Source: Aliidongia dinghuensis (lineage in GTDB: Bacteria > Pseudomonadota > Alphaproteobacteria > ATCC43930 > CGMCC-115725). From it: a DNA stretch of 64,000 bases. The stretch spans positions 202,665 to 266,664 of the forward strand of contig NZ_BMJQ01000012.1 of the NCBI RefSeq assembly GCF_014643535.1, in the 5' to 3' direction. The translations under genes and the position numbers were made by a program. The notes below the pieces were generated by a model. It was not told the DNA's origin. It worked only from the letters and a program-made list of their open reading frames with translations, and made no database searches. Positions 53,174-62,062 of this stretch are shown in pieces. How positions within the stretch are numbered: position 1 is the stretch's first letter; every line of letters starts with the position of its first letter.

Positions 53174-54604
53174 CTCGCTTACGGCGGCGCCCTCGACGGA
53201 GCCCTGGGGCAGGGTCAGTCGGAACATGGTGCCGGTGCCGGCACTTTCGACGAGCATCAGGTCGCCGCCATGGGCGCGGGCGATCTCGCGGCCGATCGCG
53301 AGGCCGAGGCCCGTGCCGCCGGGCCGGGCCGAGCCCGCGAACGGCTTGAACAGGTTCTCCCGCGCCTTGGGTGCCAGGCCAGGCCCGTCGTCCGCGATGT
53401 CGATCGCGATGCCGCGGACGGCGCCGGGCGCTACCTGGAACCGAACATGCTCGGCGCCGGATTCGGCAGCGTTGCGCACGAGGTTCAGCAGCAGGCGATA
53501 GAGCTGGTCGCGGTCGGCGCCGACCACGGCGCCGTGCGTCTCGTCCTCGATCGCGAACGGCTGGCCGTCGCGCTCCGGCAGTGCTGCCGCGACCTCCTCG
53601 ATCAGCGGCGACAGCGGGAACCGGACGAGCGTCAGCGGCGGCGCGCCCTCGCGCGTATAGGCGAGCGTGCCGGTGCACAGCTTGGTCGCGCGCTCGATCG
53701 CGTTGACCAGCGCCGGCGCCATGCGGCGGATCTCCGGCGTGCCGGTCTCGGCGATCCGGTCGGAGACTACGAGCGCCGTCGACAGCATGTTGCGCAGGTC
53801 ATGGTTGACCTTGGTGACGGCGGTGCCGAGGGCGGCCAGCCGCGCATGCTGGCCGATCGCCCGGCGCACGGCCTCCTGCATGTGGGCGAGCTCGCGCTGG
53901 GCGACACCGATCTCGTCGCGCCGCCGGCCGGGGCGGATGACGCGCGAGGCGTCCTCCGGGTCCATGCGGAACGCGATCATGTTCTCGCTCAGTTGCCGCA
54001 TCGGCCGCACCAGTAGCCATTGCAGCGTCACGTAGAGCAGCGCCGCCGTCATCGCGGAAATGATGAGCGAAATCTGGAACAGGTTGCGGGCAAACGCGAT
54101 CATCGCCTCGCGCAGGGGCCGCTCGGGCAGGGTCACGTCGAGCGCGATGTCCGGCTCGTGCGGCGATTGGCCGATCACCATCATGACCCGGTCGCCGCGG
54201 CGGAACAGCACCATGAGGGCCGCGCGCATCTGGTCGATCGGCGACTCGGCGCGCAGGTCGACGACGCGCTGCACCTCCGGCGGCATCTCGAGCGCCAGCA
54301 CGCCCTTGAGCTTGGACGAGGAGAGGCGCCCCATGTCCTCGGGCATGGCCGAGAAGGCGCCGACATTGTGCAGGAGCTGGTCCGCCAGTTCCTGGCTCAC
54401 CATGTTGTCGGGCGTCGCTTCGAGCGCCAGAAGGGCGAGCGTGCCGGCGGCGAGCTTGTCCTCGAGATAGCTCATGCGGAAGTGGGCCAGCGACGGCACG
54501 AAGATCAGCACCTCGCTGAGCATCACGAAGGCGACGGTGAGGACGAAAAGGCGGGCCGACAGGCTTCGGGCAAGCGGCGGCAGCGGGAGAATTGGGCGGT
54601 TCAT
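53162..54604 (-). CDS. Sensor histidine kinase (HAMP), orphan
   Basis: A 480-residue membrane kinase. First helix at about residues 18-38, periplasmic domain about 39-165, second helix about 175-200, HAMP about 200-260, then the dimerisation domain with phospho-acceptor His in 'VTKVNHDLRNMLS' and the ATPase domain with 'RLLLNLVRNAAES', 'IADDGPGL' and 'GGTGLGLAIGREI'. The HD-L-R-N pattern fits a HisKA_2-like or HPK-type group. No response regulator is encoded on either side, so the partner lies elsewhere. The signal is unknown. Confidence 0.9.
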   Translation of the reverse strand: MNRPILPLPPLARSLSARLFVLTVAFVMLSEVLIFVPSLAHFRMSYLEDKLAAGTLALLALEATPDNMVSQELADQLLHNVGAFSAMPEDMGRLSSSKLKGVLALEMPPEVQRVVDLRAESPIDQMRAALMVLFRRGDRVMMVIGQSPHEPDIALDVTLPERPLREAMIAFARNLFQISLIISAMTAALLYVTLQWLLVRPMRQLSENMIAFRMDPEDASRVIRPGRRRDEIGVAQRELAHMQEAVRRAIGQHARLAALGTAVTKVNHDLRNMLSTALVVSDRIAETGTPEIRRMAPALVNAIERATKLCTGTLAYTREGAPPLTLVRFPLSPLIEEVAAALPERDGQPFAIEDETHGAVVGADRDQLYRLLLNLVRNAAESGAEHVRFQVAPGAVRGIAIDIADDGPGLAPKARENLFKPFAGSARPGGTGLGLAIGREIARAHGGDLMLVESAGTGTMFRLTLPQGSVEGAAVSEFAG

Positions 54605-54819
54605 CGTGCGTCAATCTAGCATGACCGCCCCGCGCGGGACGGACATGCGTTGATCCCACACGAAATTGTGCGCATATGACAAGCGCCAACGTGCTGCCAT
54701 GATCGTGTGGTCATGATTGGGACACCAGGGCGCAGGCCGGCAGGCCCGCGCCGTCCGGCGAATGACGTTGTGGTTGGCCCCGAGGGGGCGATGAAGCGGG
54801 CCCGAGGCGGGAGTACTGC

Positions 54820-55503
54820 ATGACCGATCATCCTCGATCGAGCGCCGGCGAGACGCCGACGATCGGTCTCGGCACGCGCCGCAGCAGCGGCCAGGTTCAG
54901 CGCCATGCCGTCCGGTACAGCCGGTTCGTCGGCTGGGCGAAGCTCGTGCTGCCGATCGGTGCCGGCGGCTTGCTGCTGGCGCTCGCCGCATGGCCGTATA
55001 TCTCGCAGGGCGTCAATCGGCTGAAGTTCGTGTTCCCGAAGCTCGACAGCGCCCAGGTGCGCGACCTGCGCATGGTCAATCCGCGCTTCAGCGGCGTCGA
55101 CAAGGAAAAGCGGCCGTTCACGCTGACAGCCGACACGGCGCGCCAGAACCAGGAGAACGCCGACCTGATCGGGCTCGAGGTGCCGAAGGCCGACATCATG
55201 ACCAAGGAAGGCGCCTGGGTCGTTGTCACCGGCAAGACCGGCGTCTATCAGCCGAACAGCCATTTCCTCGACCTCTATAATGATGTGACCCTGTTCCACG
55301 ACAAGGGATACGAGTTCCATACCCAGCAGGCGCGGGTGAACCTCGACGCAGGCTCTGCCGAGGGCGATCAGCCGGTCGACGGCGTCGGCCCCGCCGGCAC
55401 CATCACCGGCCAAGGCTTCAGGATACTCAAGAAGGGTGAGACCGTGCTATTCACCGGCAAATCCAAGCTGGTGATGAACGCGGCAAGCGGCGAGGCCAAG
55501 TGA
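54820..55503 (+). CDS. lptC: LPS export protein LptC
   Basis: A 227-residue bitopic inner-membrane protein that passes lipopolysaccharide from the LptB2FG transporter to LptA. The N-terminal cytoplasmic part is polar, the single helix lies at about residues 42-60 ('LVLPIGAGGLLLALAAW'), and the periplasmic jelly-roll has 'NPRFSGVDKEKRPFTLTAD' and 'YQPNSHFLDLYNDVTLFHDKG' by position. GGGAG precedes the ATG. First gene of the set lptC-lptA-lptB-rpoN-hpf-ptsN. Confidence 0.92.
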   Translation: MTDHPRSSAGETPTIGLGTRRSSGQVQRHAVRYSRFVGWAKLVLPIGAGGLLLALAAWPYISQGVNRLKFVFPKLDSAQVRDLRMVNPRFSGVDKEKRPFTLTADTARQNQENADLIGLEVPKADIMTKEGAWVVVTGKTGVYQPNSHFLDLYNDVTLFHDKGYEFHTQQARVNLDAGSAEGDQPVDGVGPAGTITGQGFRILKKGETVLFTGKSKLVMNAASGEAK

Positions 55504-56570
55504 GCCCCAAAGATCTTCTCCCCAAATCCGTTGGTTTGTTCGTTGCGGTCGCGCTGCTCGGCGCCCCCCTCGCCGTATGGGCGCAGGACCAGGGTGGCCA
55601 AACCCAGCCGCAACAGGCGCCTCAGTCTCAGCCGGCCGCCAAGCCGAAGAAGCCGCCCAAGCCTCCGAAGCCGCCGGCCCCGGCCGCAGCGCCCAACGCC
55701 GCCGCGCCCAACGCCGCAGCACCCAATGCCGCTGCCACGACTGGCTCGGCCGGCACCGCGGCCACGAAGGGCGGCACCGGCTCGACCCTGCTCGGCGGCC
55801 GCAGCCAGGGGCCGCTCGAGGTTACGAGCGAGAACGGCATCGAGTGGCAGCAGGACGTGAAGGCCTATATTGCGCGCGGCAACGCCGTGGCGAAGCGCGG
55901 CCAGACGACACTCTATGCCGACGTCCTCACCGCCTATTACCGCGACATCCCGAACTCGAGCCAGACCGAGATCTGGCGCGTGGTCGCCGACGGCCATGTC
56001 CGCATCACGACGCCGACCCAGGAAGTGGTGGGCGACCATGGCATCTACGACGTCGACCAGACCGTCGTCGTCATGACCGGGCAGGCCCTGAAGCTGACGA
56101 CGCCGCAGGATGTGGTGACGGCGCGCGACTCGCTCGAATGGTACGACGGCAAGCAACTGGCAGTTGCGCGCGGCAATGCCGTCGCGGTGCGGGGCGACCG
56201 CCGGCTCCGCGGCGACACGCTGGTGGCGCAGGTCACCCAGGCGCCGGGCGAGGACTCGCGCATCAGCCGCGTCGACGGCAAGGGGCACGTCATCGTGTCA
56301 GGCCCCAACAACCAGGTCGGCACCGGCGACAGCGGCGTCTACAACGCCGATACCGGCATCGCGACGCTCGTCGGTCACGTCACGGTCGCGCGCGGCGACG
56401 ACACGGTCGTGGGCCAGTACGGCGTGGTCGATCTCCAGAACGGCGTCAGCCGAATCCTGCCCCGTCCGCCCACCGCCGAGGACACAACGCGCGGTCGGGT
56501 TCAGGGCATCATCATTCCGCGCGGCAAGGGCCCCAATTCCGCGGCATCCGACCAAAAAGCGCAGCCGTAA
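55500..56570 (+). CDS. lptA: LPS transport periplasmic protein LptA (OstA)
   Basis: A 356-residue periplasmic bridge protein for lipopolysaccharide. Sec signal ends near 'AVWA-QD' (about residue 28). A Pro/Ala/Lys-rich linker (about 35-90) with three 'PNAAA' copies precedes the LptA jelly-roll domains with repeated 'ARGNAVAKRGQTTLYAD' and 'VARGNAVAVRGDRRLRGDTL' by position, so two LptA-like units are present. This is about twice the 185 residues of E. coli LptA. The GTG start overlaps the lptC stop (GTGA). Confidence 0.9.
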   Translation: MSPKDLLPKSVGLFVAVALLGAPLAVWAQDQGGQTQPQQAPQSQPAAKPKKPPKPPKPPAPAAAPNAAAPNAAAPNAAATTGSAGTAATKGGTGSTLLGGRSQGPLEVTSENGIEWQQDVKAYIARGNAVAKRGQTTLYADVLTAYYRDIPNSSQTEIWRVVADGHVRITTPTQEVVGDHGIYDVDQTVVVMTGQALKLTTPQDVVTARDSLEWYDGKQLAVARGNAVAVRGDRRLRGDTLVAQVTQAPGEDSRISRVDGKGHVIVSGPNNQVGTGDSGVYNADTGIATLVGHVTVARGDDTVVGQYGVVDLQNGVSRILPRPPTAEDTTRGRVQGIIIPRGKGPNSAASDQKAQP

Positions 56571-56598
56571 CGGGCGAAACCGCGCTAGAGTAGCCCCC

Positions 56599-57438
56599 AT
56601 GAAGATCCTGTCGACGTTGTTCAGCGAGCCTGAAGCGCGGAGTGAAGAACCCGCAGCAGACATTCCGGCTCCGGAACAATCCACCAATGATACGAGGCCC
56701 CGTCTTGTCGCGAGCAAGACCGGCTTGGTTGCGACCAACCTCGGCAAGCGCTTCCAGCGCCGGCCGGTGCTGCGCGACGTCTCGATCTCGGTGAAGCGGG
56801 GCGAGGCGGTCGGCCTGCTCGGCCCGAACGGCGCCGGCAAGACGACCTGCTTCTACATCATCACGGGGCTCATCAGCGCGGACGTCGGCTCGATCATGCT
56901 CGACGGCCACGACATCACCGGCCTGCCGATGTATCGCCGGGCCCGGCTCGGCATCGGCTATCTGCCGCAGGAAGCCTCGATCTTCCGCGGGCTCTCGGTC
57001 GAGCAGAACATCCGCGCCGTGCTCGAGGTGGTCGAGCCCGTGGTCGACGCGCGCGAGGCTATGCTGGACGAGCTCCTCGCGGAATTCTCGATCAGCCATC
57101 TCAGGCGCACGCCGGCGCTGGCGCTGTCCGGCGGCGAGCGCCGCCGTGTGGAGATCGCCCGTGCGCTCGCGACCCAGCCGCATTTCATCCTGCTCGACGA
57201 GCCGTTGGCCGGCATCGATCCGATCGCGGTCAACGACATCCGCGAGCTGGTCCGGCATCTGAAGAACCGGGGCATCGGCGTGCTGATCACCGACCACAAC
57301 GTGCGCGAGACGCTCGACATTGTCGACCGGGCCTACATCCTTCACGACGGCCGGGTCCTGATGGAAGGCCCGCCCAGCGAGATCGTTGCCGATGTGAACG
57401 TGCGCCGGGTCTATCTCGGTGAGAGATTCAGTCTTTAG
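56599..57438 (+). CDS. lptB: LPS export ABC transporter ATPase LptB
   Basis: A 279-residue ATPase that powers extraction of lipopolysaccharide from the inner membrane. Walker A 'GPNGAGKTT', Q-loop 'LPQEASIFRGLSVEQNI', signature 'LSGGERRRVEIARAL', Walker B 'FILLDEPLAGIDP' and H-loop 'VLITDHNVRETL' are all intact. It has a 35-45 residue polar N-terminal extension compared with E. coli LptB. ATG at 56599 is chosen because it is the first after lptA; the ribosome binding site is weak. rpoN follows after 15 bp. Confidence 0.94.
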   Translation: MKILSTLFSEPEARSEEPAADIPAPEQSTNDTRPRLVASKTGLVATNLGKRFQRRPVLRDVSISVKRGEAVGLLGPNGAGKTTCFYIITGLISADVGSIMLDGHDITGLPMYRRARLGIGYLPQEASIFRGLSVEQNIRAVLEVVEPVVDAREAMLDELLAEFSISHLRRTPALALSGGERRRVEIARALATQPHFILLDEPLAGIDPIAVNDIRELVRHLKNRGIGVLITDHNVRETLDIVDRAYILHDGRVLMEGPPSEIVADVNVRRVYLGERFSL

Positions 57439-57453
57439 GGTTGGTGTAGGACA

Positions 57454-58953
57454 ATGGCGCTCAGTCAGAGACTCGATCTCCGACAGTCACAGTCCCTCGT
57501 CATGACGCCGCAGCTGCAGCAGGCGATCAAGCTGCTGCAGCTCTCGAACCTCGAACTTTCCGATTTCGTCGAGCAGGAGCTTGAGCAGAACCCGCTGCTC
57601 GAGCGGGACGAGAGCGATCCCGAGCCCGCGATCGCGGCCGATGCGCCGAACGGGGCGGAGGCGGCGCCCGAGATTGCGGACAAGCCCGCGACGGCGCTCG
57701 ACGGCGAGCAGAGCTTCGGCGGCGAGGACGCGGACCTGTGGAACGCGTCGGCCGGGACCGAGGGCGAGGGCGCCATCGATTATACCGGCGACGCCGACGC
57801 CTGGAAGACGCCGAGCACGCGCGCCGGCGGCGACGACCTGCCAGGCCTGGAGGAGACGCTCCGGCAGGATATCACGCTGCGCGAGCATCTGGCGGGCCAG
57901 CTCAATTGCGACCTCGAGGAGCCTGCCGAGCGGATGATCGGCCTGTTCCTGATCGACCTGGTCGACGAGGCCGGCTATCTGACCGCTGACCTGAACGAGG
58001 TGGCGGCGACGCTCGGCACCGATCTCGCCACGGTCGAGGCGGTGCTGGCCCGGCTGCAGCGCTTCGATCCGGTCGGCATCTTCGCGCGCAACCTCGCCGA
58101 GTGCCTGGCGATCCAGTTGAAGGAGCTGGGTCGCTTCGACCCCTGCATGGAGAAGCTGGTCGCCAACCTGCCGCTGCTCGCCAACCGCGAGATCGGGGCC
58201 TTGATGCGCGTGTGCGGCGCCGATGCCGAGGACCTGGCGCAGATGGTCGCCGAGATCAAGGCGCTGAACCCGAAGCCGGGCCTCGCCTTCGACGGCGTGC
58301 CGGCTCAGCCGGTGGTGCCCGACATCATGATGCGCCCGCAGCAGGGCGGCGGCTGGATCATCGAGCTCAACAACGACACGCTGCCGCGCGTGCTGGTCAA
58401 TACCCGCTACTACGCCCAAATCAACCGGAGCCAAGCCGGCAAGCTCGATCGCGACTATCTGGCGGAAAAGCTGCAGTCGGCCAATTGGCTGGTCAAGTCG
58501 CTGCATCAGCGGGCGACCACGATCCTCAAGGTTGCGACGGAAATTGTGCGGCAGCAGGAGGCATTCTTCGCCTACGGCGTTTCCCACCTGAGGCCGCTGA
58601 TCCTGCGCGACATCGCCGAGGCAATCGGCATGCACGAGAGCACGGTCAGCCGGGTCACGACCAACAAGTACATGACGACGCCGCGCGGCCTGTTCGAGCT
58701 CAAGTACTTCTTCACCTCCGCGATCCCCGCTGCCGATGGTGCTGCCTCGCATTCCGCCGAGGCAGTCAAGTTCCGCATCAAGGCGCTGATCGACGCGGAG
58801 GGGGCCGACGGCGTGCTGTCTGATGATCGAATCGTCGAGATCTTACGTGAGGATGGAATCGACATCGCCCGCAGAACGGTGGCGAAATACCGTGAAGCGA
58901 TGCGGATCCCGTCTTCCGTGTTGCGGCGACGCGACAAGTCGCTGGGCATGTAG
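57454..58953 (+). CDS. rpoN: RNA polymerase sigma-54 factor
   Basis: A 499-residue sigma-54. Region I is Gln/Leu rich ('SLVMTPQLQQAIKLLQLSNLEL' by position about 15-36); region II is acidic (about 55-120, rich in Asp, Glu, Ala); region III includes the core-binding and DNA-binding parts, with the helix-turn-helix near 'IAEAIGMHESTVSRVTTNKYM' by position; and the RpoN box 'ARRTVAKYRE' is at residues 472-481. It directs enhancer-dependent transcription of nitrogen, motility and other genes. Located between lptB and hpf, as usual. Confidence 0.97.
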   Translation: MALSQRLDLRQSQSLVMTPQLQQAIKLLQLSNLELSDFVEQELEQNPLLERDESDPEPAIAADAPNGAEAAPEIADKPATALDGEQSFGGEDADLWNASAGTEGEGAIDYTGDADAWKTPSTRAGGDDLPGLEETLRQDITLREHLAGQLNCDLEEPAERMIGLFLIDLVDEAGYLTADLNEVAATLGTDLATVEAVLARLQRFDPVGIFARNLAECLAIQLKELGRFDPCMEKLVANLPLLANREIGALMRVCGADAEDLAQMVAEIKALNPKPGLAFDGVPAQPVVPDIMMRPQQGGGWIIELNNDTLPRVLVNTRYYAQINRSQAGKLDRDYLAEKLQSANWLVKSLHQRATTILKVATEIVRQQEAFFAYGVSHLRPLILRDIAEAIGMHESTVSRVTTNKYMTTPRGLFELKYFFTSAIPAADGAASHSAEAVKFRIKALIDAEGADGVLSDDRIVEILREDGIDIARRTVAKYREAMRIPSSVLRRRDKSLGM

Positions 58954-58964
58954 AGCACCTGCAT

Positions 58965-59003
58965 ATCCCTCCGTCGGCGCCAACCCGGCCGGCCGGAGGG
59001 GAT
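58965..59003 (+). terminator. Hairpin between rpoN and hpf
   Basis: ATCCCTCCG (58965-58973) pairs with CGGAGGGGAT (58994-59003) with one bulge; the inner loop is GC-rich and could pair further. No U-run. It may partly separate rpoN from hpf expression, with hpf having its own promoter. Confidence 0.4.
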
Positions 59004-59093
59004 CATGGACATCCCGAGGGCGAGCGTCCATCGGGGTGCCGCTCGCCCGGGTCCTGCAGGGCTCGGGCGTGACCAAAGCAAGGGGAGTTCATC

Positions 59094-59696
59094 ATGGCGA
59101 TGCAGTTACGCGTCACGGGCAAGCAGATGGATGTGGGCGAGTCGCTTCGAACGCACATCGAAGGCACGCTCACCACGCTGGTCGGCAAGTATTTCGGCAA
59201 TGGCATCGAGGCCCATGCCGTAATCTCGCGCGAGGCCCATCGCTATACGTGCGACCTGCAGGTCCATGTCGGCCGCGGCATCCTCATGCAAGCGAGCGAG
59301 AAGGATTCGGACGTCTACCAGGCCGCCGACCGGGCGGCGGAGCGGATCGCCAAGCGGATGCGCCGCTACAAGCGCCGCCTGACCGCGCACAACGTCAACG
59401 GCAAGGACCGGGTCGAGCAGGCGATCGAGGCGCGTTCCTACGTTCTGGCGCCCGAGCCGGAAGACCATGACGACACGGCGCACGAGCATCTCGATGGGCA
59501 GCCGGTGGTGGTCGCCGAGATGGCGACGGAGATCCCGACGCTCACCGTCGGCGAGGCGGTGATGCGCATGGACCTTGCGGAATTGCCCACTTTGATGTTT
59601 AGGAACTCCGCCCATGGCGGACTCAACGTCGTCTATCGCCGGAACGACGGTCATATCGGCTGGATCGATCCACGACAGAACGGCGCGTCCGCCTGA
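59094..59696 (+). CDS. hpf: Ribosome hibernation promoting factor, long form
   Basis: A 200-residue protein of the long HPF/RaiA type. The N-terminal domain (about residues 3-100) has the basic patch 'RIAKRMRRYKRRL' that binds the 30S subunit; a linker follows, and the C-terminal dimerisation domain contains 'PTLTVGEAVMRMDLAELPTLMFRNS' by position (about 139-165). Long HPF alone makes inactive 100S ribosome dimers in stationary phase. GGGGAG precedes the ATG. Followed by a strong hairpin and ptsN. Confidence 0.93.
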   Translation: MAMQLRVTGKQMDVGESLRTHIEGTLTTLVGKYFGNGIEAHAVISREAHRYTCDLQVHVGRGILMQASEKDSDVYQAADRAAERIAKRMRRYKRRLTAHNVNGKDRVEQAIEARSYVLAPEPEDHDDTAHEHLDGQPVVVAEMATEIPTLTVGEAVMRMDLAELPTLMFRNSAHGGLNVVYRRNDGHIGWIDPRQNGASA

Positions 59697-59702
59697 GAGC
59701 GC

Positions 59703-59732
59703 TCATCGCCCGGATGGGAATCCGGGCGATGA
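59703..59732 (+). terminator. Perfect 13-bp stem-loop after hpf
   Basis: TCATCGCCCGGAT (59703-59715) and ATCCGGGCGATGA (59720-59732) form an unbroken stem with loop GGGA, starting 6 bp after the hpf stop. There is no U-run; it may be a Rho-independent-like barrier or an mRNA 3'-end stabiliser. Confidence 0.6.
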
Positions 59733-59822
59733 TTAGCACGAGCGCAGTAATTTTGGAGCATGGTCCGATTGCATACGATCGGGCCGTGTTCCGGGCTGAA
59801 TAGGCGTCACCAGGATCTATCG

Positions 59823-60287
59823 ATGATTATCGCCGATCTGATCACGCCGCAGAGCGTGATCGCCAATTTCCGCGTCGCTAACAAAAAGCAGGCGCTGCAG
59901 GAGTTGGCCAAGAAAGCCGCAGTACTGGTCGGCCAACCGGAGAAGCTCGTGTTCGACGTCTTGTCCGAGCGCGAGCGATTGGGCACGACAGGCGTCGGGC
60001 TCGGCATCGCCATCCCGCACGGCAAGGTACCCGGCTTGAGCAAGATGACCGGGCTGTTCGCCCGGCTCGACAAGCCGGTCGATTTCGAGGCGATCGACAA
60101 TCAGCCGGTCGACCTCATCTTCCTGCTGCTGGCGCCCGAGGACGCCGGGGCGGACCACCTGAAGGCGCTCGCGCGCGTGTCGCGCCTGCTCAGGGATCGG
60201 GCGGTCTGTGCCAAATTGCGCGGCACGGACAGCGCTGATGCGCTCTATGCGCTCTTGACCGAGGATCAGGCGTCCAACGCGGCGTGA
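59823..60287 (+). CDS. ptsN: PTS-Ntr enzyme IIA
   Basis: A 154-residue EIIA domain of the nitrogen-related phosphotransferase chain. The phosphorylated His66 is in 'GIAIPHGKV', preceded by 'RERLGTTGVGLG'. It is regulatory and does not transport sugar; it controls potassium transporters and stress responses in other bacteria. ATG at 59823 matches the usual family start (MIIADLITP); the frame is open 21 codons earlier without similarity. It ends the rpoN-hpf-ptsN neighbourhood. Confidence 0.94.
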   Translation: MIIADLITPQSVIANFRVANKKQALQELAKKAAVLVGQPEKLVFDVLSERERLGTTGVGLGIAIPHGKVPGLSKMTGLFARLDKPVDFEAIDNQPVDLIFLLLAPEDAGADHLKALARVSRLLRDRAVCAKLRGTDSADALYALLTEDQASNAA

Positions 60288-60396
60288 GGGCTGCGCCGGA
60301 CGCCCTTCGTGGGAGAACGGGCCGGCGGAAGGATTTGGCCCGGGGGATTTGGCCGGAGGGATTTACCCGAGGAACCTACTCCGGCCGGTTGTCGCT

Positions 60397-60618
60397 TCAG
60401 TGGACGCTGACGGGCTCCAGCCCATGCTGGCGCACCGCGGCGAAGGCGACGTCGCGGTCGGTGACGACCGCCATCTGAGTGCCGTCGGCCGCGTGGATGG
60501 CATAGCCGACTTCGTCATTGATCGAGACCGGCTTGATGAAGGCCAGGTCCTGCACGCCGAACGCGGCCAGATCGCGGTCCGACATGTGGCGGGGATTGAT
60601 GATGCTGCTGTCGTTCAT
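60397..60618 (-). CDS. DUF1150 protein
   Basis: A 73-residue protein matching DUF1150, found almost only in Alphaproteobacteria. The conserved core 'LAAFGVQDLAFIKPV' and 'YAIHAADGTQMAVVTDRDVAF' by position is complete. Role unknown; often encoded near small heat-shock genes, as here (the hsp20 gene is 223 bp upstream on the same strand). GGAGG lies 8 bases before the ATG. Confidence 0.88.
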   Translation of the reverse strand: MNDSSIINPRHMSDRDLAAFGVQDLAFIKPVSINDEVGYAIHAADGTQMAVVTDRDVAFAAVRQHGLEPVSVH

Positions 60619-60841
60619 GGTTCTTACCTCCGAACCGGCGGCGGGGGCATCTCGGCCCTATCCAGCCCGACCGGCTCTCTCCAGCGGCCTCGCGTGCCCG
60701 TCTCGAGCTCTCCCCGTGTCCCTCTGCATTGCGCGTGCCGGATGCTTGGGGCGCGGATCGATCTCCTGACGAGAACGTGATTGGTCGCGATTGCGTTCAG
60801 ATCCGATATGTGTCCCGTCCGATGGATGGGTGGCGGATAGG

Positions 60842-61306
60842 TCAGGCTTTCTCCGTATCGGCGCCGATATCGATGGGTTGGTGGGCAGGGCTCTTGCCGT
60901 TCGCGCGGATCTCGACCCGGCGGACCTTGGGCTCGACGGTCGGGCGCACCAGATCGATATGCAGCAGGCCGTTGTCGAGCGAGGCGCCGGTCACCTCGAT
61001 CCCTTCCGCGAGAACGAAGGAGCGCTGGAATTGGCGGGCCGCGATGCCTCGATGCAGATAGAGCCGCTCGCGATCGTCGGTCTGCTTGCCGCGGATGACG
61101 AGCTGGTTGTCTTCGATCTGCACGACGAGGTCATGCATGGTGAAGCCGGCGACGGCGAGAGTGATGCGAAGCCGGTCGTCGCCGGTCTGCTCTATGTTGT
61201 ACGGCGGGTAGCCGTCGGTCGACGCTTTCGCCACGCGGTCGATCGCGCGTTCGAAATGGTCGAAACCCAGGAGCAGCGGCGAATTGAACAGGGAAATGCG
61301 GTTCAT
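60842..61306 (-). CDS. Small heat-shock protein (Hsp20/IbpA type)
   Basis: A 154-residue alpha-crystallin chaperone. The N-terminal arm contains 'FERAIDRVAK'; the crystallin domain (about residues 35-125) has 'YNIEQTGDDRLRITLAVAGF' by position, 'LVIRGKQ' and 'GLLHIDLVR'. No I-x-I motif is obvious in the C-terminal tail, which is short and polar. It holds unfolded proteins during heat stress. The frame opens 43 codons upstream, but ATG at 61306 gives the standard N terminus. The 110-base leader may hold a thermosensor hairpin. Confidence 0.92.
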   Translation of the reverse strand: MNRISLFNSPLLLGFDHFERAIDRVAKASTDGYPPYNIEQTGDDRLRITLAVAGFTMHDLVVQIEDNQLVIRGKQTDDRERLYLHRGIAARQFQRSFVLAEGIEVTGASLDNGLLHIDLVRPTVEPKVRRVEIRANGKSPAHQPIDIGADTEKA

Positions 61307-61417
61307 GGCGTGGTCTAGAGCCTCCTCCTCACGCAATCGAGCGAGCAGACAACCCGGGCCCGACTTCGGCACCCGGAGATGACGGCGACGCGCCGTCGAA
61401 CATCTATCAGGTGGTAA

Positions 61418-62062
61418 ATGACCCTCTCTAATCAAGAGCGTTCTCGGCGGACCAAGCAGCAGCTCGCCTACTGGCTCCGCCGGGTCGGCGAACCGCTCGT
61501 CATCCTGGCGCTGGCGATCCCGGCCATCGAGCTCGCCTACGATTCCTTTTGGGGTGCGTTCATCGCCGACCCGTTCCCGCCGGCGACGCGGATCACAGGC
61601 ATCTGGGGCCTGCGCCTCATGGTTGCGGGCCTCCTGGTGACGCCGATCGCGCGCCTTTCAGGCCTGCCGACGGTGATCCGCTTCCGCCGGCCGATCGGCC
61701 TCTGGGCGGCCGCCTATTCAATCGGCCATTTCGCGATCTGGAGCTGGGACTACGGCTTCGATCCGGGGATCATCACCCATGAGGTCCTGCGCCTGCGTTA
61801 TCTGTTCGTGGGGTTCGTTGCGACCGTGCTGCTGGTGCCGCTCGCCGCGACCTCGTTCAACGCAGCGATCCGCTGGCTCGGTGGCCGCAACTGGCGCCGG
61901 CTGCATTGGCTCGTCCATCCGGCGGTGCTGCTGGCGCTCTGGCACATGGCAACGGCCGGCCGCCTCTCGGGTGTCGATTTCACCATCATGAGCCTCGCAA
62001 CCGGGCTCGCCATGCTGTGGCGTATCGTGCGGGCGTTGCCGAAGCCAGCCCCGGCGCGCTGA
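61418..62062 (+). CDS. msrQ: MsrQ-like haem-binding membrane reductase subunit
   Basis: A 214-residue membrane protein with six helices in the ferric-reductase/MsrQ fold. Candidate haem-ligating His residues lie in 'YSIGHFAIWSWDYGF' and 'LHWLVHPAVLLALWHMAT'. MsrQ passes electrons to periplasmic MsrP, which repairs oxidised methionine. No msrP gene is in view, so the assignment rests on size and motifs; a ferric-reductase-like subunit is the alternative. AGGTGG precedes the ATG. Divergent from the hsp20 gene. Confidence 0.8.
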   Translation: MTLSNQERSRRTKQQLAYWLRRVGEPLVILALAIPAIELAYDSFWGAFIADPFPPATRITGIWGLRLMVAGLLVTPIARLSGLPTVIRFRRPIGLWAAAYSIGHFAIWSWDYGFDPGIITHEVLRLRYLFVGFVATVLLVPLAATSFNAAIRWLGGRNWRRLHWLVHPAVLLALWHMATAGRLSGVDFTIMSLATGLAMLWRIVRALPKPAPAR

